NCBI GenBank assembly: GCA_958295665.1
Contig: OY282560.1
Location: forward strand, 93,348,311 to 93,412,310
Reading direction: 5' to 3'
Length of the DNA stretch: 64,000 nucleotides
From: Tipula vernalis
Lineage: Eukaryota > Arthropoda > Insecta > Diptera > Tipulidae
Shown here: piece by piece, positions 31,976-44,251 of the stretch
Layout: each line of letters starts with the position of its first letter
Numbering within the stretch: position 1 is the stretch's first letter
Position numbers and translations under genes: made by a program
Notes under the pieces: model-generated
What the model saw: only the letters and a program-made list of their open reading frames with translations
Told to the model about the DNA's origin: nothing
The model's database searches: none

Positions 31976-33330
31976 GTGAAAAAGTTAAAAACATTAAATA
32001 TAAGTGAAATAGTGAAAGAACAAAATGGCGGCAGCCCAAGCCGACCAAACATTTTGAATGAATCATCAGATGAAGATTTCAAAGGTTATAAAGAAAACAA
32101 TTTAACTCATAAAAGAAAAGCATCGAGTTCTAATATTGATGCAGAATTAATAAATACAATGGGGAAAACTACACCACCAAAAATTCAAAAAATAAATACC
32201 ATCAACAATAACGACGAAACAATGGATACAACAACAAATATCCAGGAAAATACACAAAAAAAAACATGGAGGACAACAAATATCTGAATACAGACAAAGG
32301 TCCTTTTTATGTCTTAATGAATACAACGACTCCAAAAAGCATGATATCAATATTAATATCAAGAATTTTAAAAGAGAATAATGTTAAATGTACGAATATC
32401 ATAGAAGTCAACAAAAAAACAGCAAGGGTACAATTCGATACTTATGACAAAGCAAACAAATGTATACGTAAGGACGACCCGCTACACAAAATCCTCGATG
32501 CAAAAGGTTACAAATGCTTCATACCGAAGGCCTACACTCATGTGGAAGGAGTGGTAAGAGGTTTAGTCGAAGACTTCAGTCTAGACGAAATTAATAAAAA
32601 TCTCAAATGCGATAATCCAATAACATACATGGAGATAATTCAATTCTGGGACAGACAAAATAAAACGCTAAAAAACACAAACAACCTAAGAATTGAAATC
32701 AGAGCGAACATACTACCGAAGGAAGTCTTTTTCTATGACATAAAAGTGAGAACAAACATTTATATTCCAAAATTAAAATTCTGCTCGAAGTGCCTAAACT
32801 ACGGTCACATCAAAAAATATTGCCGTTCAAAAATCCAAAGATGTGGAAAATGCGCAAAACCAATCCAAACCCATCAACAAACAGATCAATCAACTAACCA
32901 ACCTGATGAGTCACATGTCTGTCAAGAGAAACCAGAGTGTAATTTCTGCGAAGGGGTAGAACACTTCACAAACTCGAAACAATGCCCAGAAAAAAGAAAA
33001 CAGACACAAATAAAGATCCATATGATCAAAAACAAAACAACATACAAGGAAACAATTTCGGAATTATATCCAAAACAAAAATTAATAAGAAAAGAATTAG
33101 AGCTCAACAACTATCCACTAATTAACAAAAACTACGAAAACACCACCCCAAATGCCTGGATAGCGAGAGCTAATAGACAAGAAGGAATAGTCAAAGAGCA
33201 AAGAGAAAAAATCGACCAATTAGAAATAGCACTTAACAAATTTGTCGAACTCAGCAACAAAATATATCAAGTACCTGATCTACTTACTATTGATTTAAAA
33301 GAGATAGTAAGAAACCTCAAAATAAACTAA
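31976..33330 (+). pseudogene. Element B ORF1 (gag-like, three CCHC knuckles)
   Basis: The N-terminal frame (31976-32280) has EQNGGSPSRPNIL and a basic THKRKASSS patch. It shifts frame at an A9 run near 32263. The main frame (32266-33330) runs NTDKGPFYVLM, INKNLKCDNP, and knuckles CSKCLNYGHIKKYC, CGKC...HVC and CNFCEGVEHFTNSKQC, ending in a predicted coiled coil (EQREKIDQLEIALNKF). Nucleic-acid binding role by family. Confidence 0.8.
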
Positions 33331-33331
33331 G

Positions 33332-36300
33332 ATGGGAAATAAATTAAAAATTCTACAGCTAAACATCAGAAGTCTACACAGCAACCTCAATATATTACAA
33401 ACATTCATGCATATACACCAAATCGACATAGCAATACTGAGTGAAACCTGGACAAATCAAAACAGTGAACCACGCATACCAAACTACCAGCTGATAATAA
33501 AAAATAGAGATGACGGATATGGAGGAGTAGGTTTTCTAATCAAAAACGACATAGGAGTAAAACAAGCCGATCTGAACATACAACTAACTCACATCGAAGC
33601 ATTACAAATCCAAATAAAATACGGAAGAGAAAAAATACATTTAATAGGATTTTACAACCCACCTGATGGAAACCAAGCTACACAAATTGACGAATTTAGC
33701 AAATTACTACAAATAGCCGAAAATAAATATTTCACAATACTAGCAGGAGACATCAATGCACACAGTAACTTATGGGGAAATGGGAATAAAGAAAACAGAA
33801 TGGGGAAAGAAATTGCGGAAATAATAAGTAACAGCAGACTGCAAATTCTAAATAATGGTAAACCAACCAGATTAAACATACACAACCACACATCGTCAGC
33901 TATAGACATATCATTATGCACTCAGGACATTTTTAACATATCATCATGGGATTGTCTCGAAGATAATTTAGGATCCGATCATCTACCCATATTAATAATC
34001 ATTAACATAAATAGATACTCTCAAAAAGAAACCACCAACTGGAGTAAAGTAATACAGGAAATTGCCATAATATCAGAGTTAGAGTGTAACGAGAATAACA
34101 ATATTGAAGCCAAAATGGAGAATATAATAAAAGAAAATACAAAAATCACAAACATAAATAATAAAAACTGCCCAAAACCCTGGTGGAACGATCAGCTCCA
34201 AAGATTATGGAATGTTAAATTAAAAAAACAGAAGTGTTATAACATGTACAAAAGCCTATATACAGCCACGGAATTATTAAGGTCAATAGCAATATTAAAG
34301 AGGGAAATAAAGAAAGCAAAACGCAACTCATGGGAATTGTTCGTCTCCGGCATAAACCCTACACTAAACACTAAACAACTTTGGAATAAAATTAACAAAC
34401 TTAATAATAAAAAAAAAAAAATGGATTCAACCTACTAGAAGACTACGAGTTAGCAAAAAAATTTATGAACGAGAATTTTCCAGTTACAATAGAAGAAATA
34501 ATATTACCGTTAGAAAAGAACATAATAAATCAGAAAAAATTTAATGAAAACATAATAAACAACATATTAAAACAAAAACAAAACACTGCTCCAGGAGAGA
34601 ACAAAATTTCTTACAAAACAATAAAATGTATAGCAGAAATTAACCCCAACTTAACTAAAATAATGGCAGATTACTTTAATAATATTTACTCAACTCAACA
34701 TTACCCGGAAAATTGGAAAATCGCAAAAATAACAGCTATAAAGAAACCTCACAAAGACGGAAATGAAACAGAGAGCTATAGACCGATATGCTTACTAAAT
34801 ACTTTCTCCAAAATATTTAACAAAGTAATTCTGGAAGAGTTAAACCAACATCTTGTACGACATCAAATACTACCGAGAAATTCATATGGTTTCAGAAAAG
34901 GTCACAACATCATGGACTATTTCGTCAACATATTCAGCGAAATAATGGCAGAAAAAACATACTTCAAATCACAAATAATAATAACAACAGATATAACAAA
35001 AGCATTTGACCACGTTAATAAAAGCACTCTAATAGAAAAATTAATTCAAATGGATACTCCGAAACACATCACAAACTGGATATACCAATTTTTAACTAAC
35101 CGAACAATCCTATATAATAATGGAACAACAACAATAAAACATATAACAAATAAAGGAATCCCACAAGGAAGTTGTTTAAGCCCTTGCCTATTCAACATTT
35201 ATACTCACGAGCTCCATAAACTACAACAAAGAAATATATCCATTTACCAATTCGCAGACGACATCGTGATATTAGTGAAAGAGAAAAATGAGATAGAAGC
35301 GCAAACTAACACCAATTTTGTTCTAAAAAGACTAAATGAAGAATTAAAACAGTTGGGATTAAAAATCAATCCAATCAAATGTGCTTACATGAGATTATTT
35401 AAAAATAAACCAGCAAACTTTGAAGCAAAAATAGACAACATAAGACTAAAAGAAGAAAATCTCATAAAACTTCTTGGAATCACCATAAACAACAAACTAT
35501 CATTACTACCACATTATAAAAAACTAGATAAACAAATAATCAATGCAGCAAACCTCTTAAAAACAATTACACATAAAAATGGAGGTGCCCATCCACTAAC
35601 GTTACAAAATGCATACAAAGCTATAATCCAAACCAGAATAAAATATGCAGATGTCATCACACCCACCAATATAAAAAACTGCACAAGGATAAAACAAAAA
35701 TTAATCAACCAAAATCTGAGGATATGCACGGGAATGCTAAAAACCACCCCAGTACCTACAATATTAGCAGAAACAGCCACAATGCCAGCAGAACTAGACA
35801 GCAAAATATCAACACTTAAGTATATAGCTAATCACATAAACAAAAATAGCGAAATAGGAAAAAGAATTCAAAATCATGATATAATGGAGAAATTATGGAA
35901 GTTATACAACGAACATAATTTTCTTTCAAAAATTGCTCAACCTAGTAATAATATAATAAATACAGAAACGAACATAACAATAAACGAAGATATACAAAAG
36001 AATAAAAATAAGGAGACTCTTAATCATATCGAGGTCATGTCACATTACATAGAGTTACTCAATAAATACAAAAACTTCCACGAAATATACACTGATGGAT
36101 CACTCAACCAAAATAATGGAGGAATAGGAATATATTTTAAAAATACAGCGACAGAAATCAAAATAAACCTAAAGAATCAAGCATCGATCAAAACAATTGA
36201 AACCATTGCTATCAAAATAGCTCTAGAAAAAGCAATACAAATGGGAATAACAAATATAATTATATTTACTGACTCCAAAAGCAGCTGTTCATCAATAAAA

Positions 36301-36921
36301 AAAGTTAACAAGGATAAAAAATATAAATACTATGAGAAGTTTATACTAGATACAGCTTTAGCGAACGAAAATACTAAAATAATCATACAATGGATCCCCG
36401 GGCACATGGGTATAGCAGGAAACGAAAAAGCAGACGAATTAGCTAAAAGAGCTGCAGAAGATCCAACTGAGACAATTGACAATTTAATAACAATTGAAGA
36501 CGCTTATGGAATAGTAAATGGAGAAGTAAGACAAGAATGGATACAAAAATATAATAACTGGACTACAACAGTGGGTAAATACAACAAGCAAATCAACAAC
36601 TCTCCCCCAACAAAACCATGGTATTTCAAATCCAATTTAAACTCCTATAATATCAGGCTAATAAATAGATTACGAGCAGGACACGCTAAAAATAAAAAAT
36701 TTTAAAACACCGTGGGAATTGAAGATTCCAACATATGCGAAGTATGCAACATAATTGAAGACAATCAACACATAATCGAAAAATGTAAAAAATATAACCA
36801 CATAAGAATAAAATATAATCTAATACAAAATAATAAATTAATAGACATCTTAAAAGAAGGAAATAACAAAAATTATAAAATTCTATGTGATTTTTTAAGA
36901 GAAATAGACTATAATTTATAA
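33332..36921 (+). pseudogene. Element B ORF2 (endonuclease-RT-RNase H), two lesions
   Basis: ATG at 33332, one base after the ORF1 stop. APE endonuclease: LQLNIRSLHSN, SETWTNQNS, AGDINAHSNLWGNG and GSDHLPI, all present, unlike element A. A slip in an A13 run at ~34420 changes frame. RT from 34465: YRPICLLNTFSKIF, TDITKAFDHVN, GIPQGSCLSPCLFNIY, QFADDIVIL. RNase H: TDGSLNQNNGGIGIYF, FTDSKSSC, WIPGHMGIAGNEKADELAKR. A TAA at 36703 interrupts just before the Cys/His tail (CEVCNIIEDNQHIIEKC). Confidence 0.87.
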
Positions 36922-37160
36922 CTCAACTTAAGAAAACATAACATGTAAAAACTAATATGTAATTAACACAATATGTAAAGACTATGCAATTGAGTTTACA
37001 CTATTGGATATGGGATGGGACGCACCCATCTTATACCAATATAAGGAAAAAAAAAAAAAAAAAATTTTGACATTAAAGATAATATGTAAAACATCAAAAA
37101 CTTCTATAGGTCGTGTGGATAGCAATATTTAGACCATAGCAAACAAATACAAAAAAAAAA

Positions 37161-37544
37161 AATAAAAAAATCGTAATGGAATTCAAACGTAATAGTGTAA
37201 TTGCACTGTATTTGGGTGGAAATTCACAAACAGCAATAGTTCGTCAGCTCCAGCATTTGAATGTGAATAAAATGTTTGTGTATCGAACCATAACTCGATA
37301 CAACGAAACTGGTAGCATCGCTAAACGCAACAGAGGCGGTCCTAAAAAGACAGCAACATCAAAAGAAATGATACGAAAGGTGAAGAAACGAATCCAACGA
37401 AATCCTCGTCAAAGTGCCAATCAATTAGCCGCACGTCTACATGTTTCACGATACAGCATTCAAACCATATTGAAAAATGAACTACACTTGAAGCCAGTAG
37501 TTGAAACAGACGGTCGAACATATCGAAGAAATTCGCATCATCTT
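37161..37544 (+). pseudogene. Mariner/Tc1-like transposase, N-terminal DNA-binding part only
   Basis: After the TSD, ATG at 37176 opens a frame with two helix-turn-helix units (SVIALYLGGNSQTAIVRQL, RQSANQLAARLHVSRYSIQT) and a GGPKK linker, as in the paired-like domain of Tc1/mariner transposases. The catalytic domain is absent: the frame runs straight into the Gypsy Pol tail at ~37545. Confidence 0.7.
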
Positions 37545-37766
37545 AAAAAGACTTCAGCAAATATTCAGAGTGATGCCACCATCATCCCAAACTTACCGTC
37601 AGCCAATATAGAAAGTCCAGCAGTACCAAATGACAAGCAAAGGTCATTTAATAAAGATAATGTTACACTGAGATCTACTGGTGGACCAATACTAAATGTT
37701 CCAGAGCAACATGGGTATAGAACCAGATCTGGTAGAATATCAAAACAACCTATTAGATTGAATTAA
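37545..37766 (+). pseudogene. Gypsy Pol C-terminal tail, in frame with the transposase fragment
   Basis: Pro/Asn-rich linker then YRTRSGRISKQPIRLN and a stop. The R-RSGR--K-P-RL pattern is the usual end of K02A2.6-type integrases. It is followed at once by a purine tract and LTR, so this is the end of the Gypsy begun at 28440. Confidence 0.65.
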
Positions 37767-37800
37767 TAAATTTCAATTGTGTATTATATAAAAAGAGGGA

Positions 37801-37973
37801 TGTAACATAAATATGTAATCTTGCATAGTATACTCATCTTGGTAAATAGAAACCTACCTAGTATGTATGGAAAACCTTGAAAATAAATGCGCATCACTCT
37901 TGTGCTAACCTTAAAACGTATCTAATACTTTTATCATTATCTAACTATAACCGGTATAATTTATCATATTACA
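37801..37973 (+). repeat. 3' LTR of the K02A2.6-like Gypsy (putative)
   Basis: Begins TGTAACATAAATATG directly after the purine tract AAAAGAGGGA, and ends ATCATATTACA (TGTAA...TTACA ends). 173 bp. No second copy exists in the window to confirm it. Confidence 0.6.
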
Positions 37974-40020
37974 GCTAGTGCTGTTCCGGTCAAAAAAAAA
38001 TTTTTTTTACGGTTGCCCTTTTTCTGTGCCGGTCAGTGTATGTTAAGGTGATTAAGTCGGCCGGTTAGTGTATATTAACAATAAATATTTTGGTACTTTC
38101 TGTATTGAAAGAACCTATAAGCTATAAATGAAATTTTATCAAACATTAAATATAATTATGAATATCGCCAAAAATGCAATTCGCTTCCCCATCGGTTTCA
38201 TAATAGGCCCCCGATAGATTACCTACATTCAACTCTCGATGGATGCTAGAAAAAAAAGTTGATTAATCACTCTGAAATTTACGCATAAAAACAACAATAT
38301 TTTAATCATTGAGTTTTTTTTTTTGTATAAACTTATTTTCTTTTTTATTCTTCCACAATATTCATAATCATTAATTTTAATTTATTTATTATAGTTTTAT
38401 TAATCTGGTCTTATTTAAAACAAAAAAAAAAAAAATAATGTAGTAATCTTAAAAATTTAATTTTTATTTTAAAATCTATTGCAATTATTATTTTGTTTCG
38501 TTTTATTAAAATATACTTTTTTATTATGTAATATTATTTTATTATAACTAATAATAATAAAAATAAAAATTATAAATGTTTTTTATGTATAACTTCAATT
38601 TTCTTACAAAATATATATATGTATATATATATATATATATATATGTTTTTAATATAATCTTTATTATTTATATAAAATTTCCAATTTTTAGTTTTAATTT
38701 TGAGAAATAATAATTTATATATATTTATTTATATTAAAAATAATAAAATAAAAAAATTTTGTACAGTCAAAAATTGTAATTTTAAGAATAATTAATATTT
38801 GATTTTGTTTTTAATTTTTACATTTATCTAATGAAGTATAGATACCTAATTTTATTTTATTAGTTAATAATTTATTTTTTTAATTTTTTGTTTTGTAATT
38901 TTAAATTTAAAATAAAACAAAATTCATGAAAAATGTCTATTAATATATATTCAGGGAATTATTATGCCAATAATATTTCGTTTAGTTTTTAAGAGGAACA
39001 TCGATTTTAATTTTTTATAATTTCTTTGGTTTTATGCCGAAATCCATGTGTACAAAAAGTACAAATTAACGCGAATTTTTCCACAAATTTTTGATTTATT
39101 TAAAATTTAATTTAATTTTAATTACAACAATTAATTTTAACTATCACTCTATTGTATATCATTTATTAAAGGATTATTTACTTCACAGAAACATTTATTA
39201 ACTAGAAAATGTGTTATTTACTTTGATTGATTGTTTTATTTATTTATGTATTTGAGCTTAATAAAAACAAAAAAAAAATAAAAAATAAAAATAAAAATAA
39301 AAAATTAAAAGAAACATTAACCGATTGTATTAATGTAGGAGAGGATATGTTTTCTAAAATTACTTAATTACAAAATGTTTGACTTAAAAATTAAGGGGTT
39401 TCTAAATATACATAATTCGAGATCTCGTCTATTAGCTGCATAGTATTCTTTTTTTTATGTCGTTATACAAATTTTAAAATATAATTATTTAAATTTTTAA
39501 AATTAGTAAACATTTTGTTGTTTAATTTTATTTTTTAAGCACCGAAAGATTATATTTTATTTTAATTATAATTATTTTAATATTTAGAAATATTTATTGA
39601 GATGCTTATTAAAAAAAAAAAAAAAAAAAAAAAATTAAAAATTATAAAGATAGAATGGAACTCCTTAAAAGTGGGTAATATTTTATGTATATTGAGAAAT
39701 GTTTTTAAATGTATGGCCCTTTCAAATGGCATTGAATATCAATTGTTTATCGAAAATAGCGCCAGGCTTATTTATCACACTCATCCCAATGTATTGGATG
39801 AAGTGAACTCAAAACAACGGTAAATGGTTTTAATTGAATTTTGAAATTTAGGAAAAACCATTAACACTGATTTTTATTCACCTCATCCATTGGCTTTATC
39901 CAATTGAGCAAAATTTTCTCTCATTAAACCGTTTCAATTTAATGTAATTCGGTTGGCTTCCATCGATTTTACCTTAATTGCAAAAAATCTAAAAATACAG
40001 ACAGTTAGATAGATACGAGT
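37974..40020. other. AT-rich intergenic region
   Basis: No supported gene. It holds many poly-A/T runs, an AT microsatellite and an A-run at 39609-39633. The right end is probably the 3' UTR of the zinc-finger gene at 40021. Two CCGGTYAGTGTATRTTAA-like words occur at 38031 and 38058. Confidence 0.5.
38610..38644. repeat. (AT)n microsatellite
   Basis: About 17 AT units interrupted by one GT. Confidence 0.85.
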
Positions 40021-41841
40021 TTAATCAGAAAAACTATCACTCCAGTAGGTTGTGGTTAATGGAGCGACACATTTGAATAGATCGCGGCCAAAATTAGTCA
40101 TTTCATATTCAGATTTTTTCTTCTTATCACCACCACCGCTGCTAGCACCGCCGCCGCCTCCTCCCCCTCCTCCGCCGCCGCCTCCACCACTTACGTTACC
40201 TCCTCCTCCTCCTCCGCCAGTCTTTTGAACACTACTACTACTACTACCTCCTCCACCACCGCCACTTCCACCACCACCACCTCCCACAGTACTACTTCCA
40301 CCGCCACTTGTTCGCGGCTGCTTCACTTTAGGCTTCTCACAAGACATTTTTCCAGTCGAAAGATCTTTATGCTTCATAATATGAGCGGTGAAATTACTTT
40401 TCTGCTTAAATTCCTTTGTACAATTGCCGCATATATATGGCGTATCTTGCGTATGCACTTTTTTATGCTCCCTCAATTGTGACTGCGACGTAAATACTTT
40501 ATCGCAATACGGACATATATTAGGTTTTGCATCTGGTTTTGGCGTTACTGCTTTCGTTGCAGGTTTAGATTTTGTAGCCGGCGTTGATTTAGTAGTAGTC
40601 GATCGTTGTTTAAGCGGCAAATCATCTTCATCGTCTGAATCTTCAGCCGCTTTAATTAGTACAATTTCACGACGTGTCCGTTTCTCCGGTACGGGTGAAA
40701 CATTTTCAGTTTTAATTTCTACAGTATTATTTCCGCCGCCGCCGCCGCCACCACCACTTCTTCGACCAGGTCGCTTTCTTTTCGACGTTGTTGAATTACT
40801 TGTATTGCGTTTTGATGTCGAACGATTTGATCGGGCTGCAGCAGCTCGTCTTCTTGGCGGCCGTCTACGTTTCTTTTCTGTCGAATAATCACTGCCACTT
40901 GTATCCGCCTCCGATAATGAACCACTTAAATGAAATTCATCATCATCCGGATTCTTAGCATCATCAGAACTTTCGCTAAAATCATCACAATCGATTAGAA
41001 TAAATTCAGTGGGACGTCGTACCTTGTTTTTGCTTCTCTTTAATTTTTTTCGCAGCTCATTGTCCGTATTTTCGCACAATTTTTTAAAGTCGTACGCAAC
41101 TTTTAAATTCTGCAAACATGTTGTACATATAAAATGGGGTAGATAATCATTTTTAATGATCCGGACATTTGGACAAATGACAATTATCTTATCAGAGAAT
41201 CGTACATTAGAGTCTTCGACAAGGAATATATCGATTAAATCGGTTTTCGATAAACATACGCGACACTGATTTGGATCAACCTCTTCATCTTTTTTCGTAT
41301 TGTTATTTGTTTCTGTGGCTTTTGTCTTGTTTGTTGTTGAAGTGGTCACGGGTTTTGTTTCGGTGGCCACAGGAACTTTAGTCTCATTTTCTTCTGTCGT
41401 CTGCTCATCCAATTTTTTATCATCGTTATTATTTAAATGTTCTGGTTCAACAGCATTACTAGCGCTAATATTATCTTCGGCCTTGGGCTCTACAACCTCA
41501 GCCGTATAATTTGTATGATTCTCTACAATTGGCGGATTTACTGCTTCGATTTCATTGGGATATTCATTTTCATGATTGGTTGACGTTTGGATAATAGTCT
41601 GTCGATTTATATCATCTAAATTGCTTGGTTTTAATTCACTAATTACTGCATCGATTATTACAGGTTGCGGGTGGTCTTGAACCTGTTGTTGTGGCAGCAG
41701 CAACTCAGGATTTTGTTGCGTCTGTTGCTCATTTTCAATCTGTATTTGTTGCACCGGATTTGTTACAACACCATCAACACCGCCGTACACGATATTCGAA
41801 TATTCAATATTCGGATCTATTAAATTATTGTAATTGTCCAT
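40021..41841 (-). CDS. ZAD-C2H2 zinc-finger protein (host gene)
   Basis: 606-residue intronless frame, ATG at 41841. Residues 1-190 are Gln/Asn/Glu/Thr-rich and disordered. Residues ~191-262 form a ZAD (zinc-finger associated domain): CRVCLSKTD ... FICTTCLQNLKVAYDFKK with the paired CxxC motifs. A Ser/Arg/Lys-rich low-complexity middle with RRRPPRRRAAAA follows. Two C2H2 fingers are at ~441-491: CPYCDKVF...HKKVH and CGNCTKEF...HIMKH, joined by a non-canonical linker. A long poly-Gly/Ser stretch (~505-580) and a conserved-looking C-terminus (YEMTNFGRDLFKCV) end it. ZAD proteins are insect DNA-binding regulators or architectural factors acting in the nucleus; the ZAD dimerises. No lesion is seen. 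Which target or orthologue is unknown. Confidence 0.9.
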   Translation of the reverse strand: MDNYNNLIDPNIEYSNIVYGGVDGVVTNPVQQIQIENEQQTQQNPELLLPQQQVQDHPQPVIIDAVISELKPSNLDDINRQTIIQTSTNHENEYPNEIEAVNPPIVENHTNYTAEVVEPKAEDNISASNAVEPEHLNNNDDKKLDEQTTEENETKVPVATETKPVTTSTTNKTKATETNNNTKKDEEVDPNQCRVCLSKTDLIDIFLVEDSNVRFSDKIIVICPNVRIIKNDYLPHFICTTCLQNLKVAYDFKKLCENTDNELRKKLKRSKNKVRRPTEFILIDCDDFSESSDDAKNPDDDEFHLSGSLSEADTSGSDYSTEKKRRRPPRRRAAAARSNRSTSKRNTSNSTTSKRKRPGRRSGGGGGGGGNNTVEIKTENVSPVPEKRTRREIVLIKAAEDSDDEDDLPLKQRSTTTKSTPATKSKPATKAVTPKPDAKPNICPYCDKVFTSQSQLREHKKVHTQDTPYICGNCTKEFKQKSNFTAHIMKHKDLSTGKMSCEKPKVKQPRTSGGGSSTVGGGGGGSGGGGGGSSSSSVQKTGGGGGGGNVSGGGGGGGGGGGGGGASSGGGDKKKKSEYEMTNFGRDLFKCVAPLTTTYWSDSFSD

Positions 41842-44251
41842 TGTATTTGTGTAATAAAATATAAAATTCGGCGGCCAATTTTTATTCTATTATTATTTTA
41901 TGTTAAAATGGCGGGGGTACAAGTCATAAAATACACTGCATATTCAAGTAAAAGACGCGCTTCTTATTATGCTGACTTCTTTTTTTTTTTTCTTATAAGA
42001 GATGTGTCAAATTCCGCACACACAAAAAAATTCAAATAAAACTTTACAATATTTCTCTTATCACTAAACACAAATGTATTATCACATCCGATTCGCGAAC
42101 CGTTTCGAAAACATAAAATCCCTTTTGTATTTATTTTATTAATTAATTTATATTTTAAATTAAATACTTTTGTGTCACATTATAGCGATAAACGTTCGGC
42201 CATGTTGAATTTTTAATACTAGACTAAAAAAAATATGTGCGTAAAAGAGGTACACCAGTGCGGAATTTTGTATTTGTGGCAGACGGTGAAATGAGATAGA
42301 TATAGGGTATAGTCGATTTATTTGGAAAAATTCCATAAACAATCGAATTTGCTGGAAAATTTAACATTATACAATTTTTTATATAGTTATACTAAATATA
42401 CGCGTAATTAGCCGAAAATAGTTTGTATACAAGAAAAATGCATGGTTTCAATATAAAATAGAAAAAAATACAAAATATTTGTGTTTATGTAGACACACCC
42501 GAAATCAATAGATTTGTACGTGCATATACAATTTAGTACAAATAATTTTTATGCTGCCATCTATAAACAAGTAGACCGACTAGCATATAAAACGTGGCAG
42601 ATTTAAAGTTTTAGTACAAAAATTGATTGAGTGTAATTTTCCATATGGCATGAAAATAAAGCGTGTTTCTAAAATTATTATTCGTTATTTTAAATAATGT
42701 TGAGACAGTTAAAATTCCGTTTGTGATAAATAAAGTTTGTAGAATTTTTAATGAAACGAGTTGCCACCGTTTTTATTAAATATTAAATTAATTTACTCAA
42801 AATATTGTCAATTTCTTTGCAAACTCTGTCTGGTAAACGATTATATGGAGTACTTCTGTGGCGGCACCAATAACGTCCACGGTACGCTCCCCCATATAAC
42901 TTGCGGTTCACTGGGCGAATAAATTGACGTCGCCAAAATGGTACTGACTGACTCGATCACTGAAAACAAAAGGTTTAATAAGATGGCGAACAAGTAACAC
43001 CGCATTTTTATGTGTTCTAATTTTTATAATTTATTTCTGTAAATTAAACATTTTAATAAAGTGAATTTTCAATCGTTATAAGTATTGTAACGTAAATATA
43101 AACCATCGTATTTATTATTAGTGTGAGAGTAACAACATAAATCTCTGAGTTTATAATATCGAGCTCAGCACGTGCCCCAAATGCGTGTGTACGGAAAGTG
43201 GAAGAGCGTGGTTCTTCTATAAAGTTTATTTCCGGTTAATCTGGTATTTAAAAAATTGTAAAGATTTGTTAAGAAGTGCCCAGGGGCGTATTCCAATATC
43301 CAGTTTTTAGTTGACCCTTGAAATACCAGTAAACATTTTGTATTTCTGTTGTCTACTGGTGCAAAGAACACCTGAGACCGAGATTGTATCGTTTGGTGTT
43401 AAACGAACTTTCATAGTATAAATTACATTTTTTATGACGTGTTAAAAAATTATAAATTCCTAATTTCCTAAAATTATAAAAAGATCTGACTTAGTTGATT
43501 CTAACAAAATATTTGTACATGCTAAAAATTTATTTAAAGAAAGTCATATTTGAGTGAAAACTTAATCACCTCAATTTAGGCAACTATTCGTTCAATTTTT
43601 ATTCAATTGCTGTATTCGTATTTCTTGGGTAAAACCAATTTTAAGGTTGATTTATATTCAACAATTTTCGCAGACGTAGATGTCAAAATAAAATATCGGC
43701 ATGTACTGACGATTTTACAGAAAAAAGATGGAACTCATCAAAAAGCAAATCGTTGAATGTAAATCGGCTACTAGTTGATTAAGCAGATTTAGAATTGCAA
43801 CACCAAAAAATTTTATTTATTTGTTCTGTGTTGTACCACAGAATACAACCAGAAGAGACATAACGCTTTTTCTTGTATGGACAAATTTGGACTCAGTTTT
43901 TGATCTTGATTTGCCGAAGGTAAGAGAAAGTTGGGTTATGTATTCTTTGGTTTACTGGTTTTGATTTGAAATAATAAAAATTGAGAATCCTTAACAGTGT
44001 AGTTAGTGAAATTATTTGACAAGTTTTATTTCGACAGCATAATTTGTATTAACTACTATAATATTCAAAAATAATTATACTTCAATGTCCAAAAAAGACG
44101 GTAAGATGAAAAAAAAATTTGGTCCACGCAATGTCTATTCTGGTTAATCTTTCTTCTGTGGTTATACAAAAGAAAAACATAAATGTACTAACAAAAATAT
44201 TTTACATACATTTTTTTTTGTATGGATACATACCATTTTGTATGGATACAT
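41842..44251. other. Upstream/intergenic region of the zinc-finger gene
   Basis: AT-rich; presumably contains the 5' UTR and promoter of the minus-strand ZAD gene. Apart from the small frame at 42783-42956, no gene, repeat or RNA is supported. Confidence 0.45.
42783..42956 (-). CDS. Possible terminal exon or small ORF, unidentified
   Basis: A minus-strand frame, free of stops for ~57 codons, encodes an unusually non-repetitive, Arg/Trp/Tyr-rich peptide (PFWRRQFIRPVNRKLYGGAY then WCRHRSTPYNRLPD). It ends with TAA followed at once by an AATAAA. Upstream on the same strand are a pyrimidine tract and TTTTCAG (~42962-42968), and a second AG at the frame's start, so it could be a 3' exon. GC content is higher than its surroundings. 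I do not recognise the family. Confidence 0.25.
   Translation of the reverse strand, partial: SSQSVPFWRRQFIRPVNRKLYGGAYRGRYWCRHRSTPYNRLPDRVCKEIDNILSKLI

Larger units (their letters stand above)
31788..37160 (+). mobile_element. I-like non-LTR retrotransposon, element B
   Basis: Plus-strand relative of element A, ~5.4 kb, bounded by a perfect 12-bp TSD AATAAAAAAATC (31776-31787 and 37161-37172). It has the ORF1-ORF2 architecture with endonuclease, RT and RNase H, and ends in an A-rich tail. Three breaks (a frameshift in ORF1, one in ORF2, and a TAA in ORF2) inactivate it. Confidence 0.88.
28440..37973 (+). mobile_element. 5'-truncated Gypsy (K02A2.6-like), nested insertions inside
   Basis: Coding remnants in order: gag C-terminus, CCHC, protease, RT, RNase H and integrase (28490-31640). 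A gap follows, filled by a mariner-like element and I-like element B. Then come the Pol C-terminal tail (37545-37764), a purine-rich tract (37791-37800) and the 3' LTR (37801-37973). No 5' LTR is seen near 28440. Confidence 0.75.

Noticed and set aside
40225..40888. Plus-strand open frames opposite the zinc-finger gene
   Set aside because: Shadows created by the Gly/Ser and Arg-rich codons of the minus-strand gene; low complexity and no motif.
43165..43371. 68-codon minus-strand frame in the upstream spacer
   Set aside because: No motif, no splice or expression signal, and length within chance expectation.
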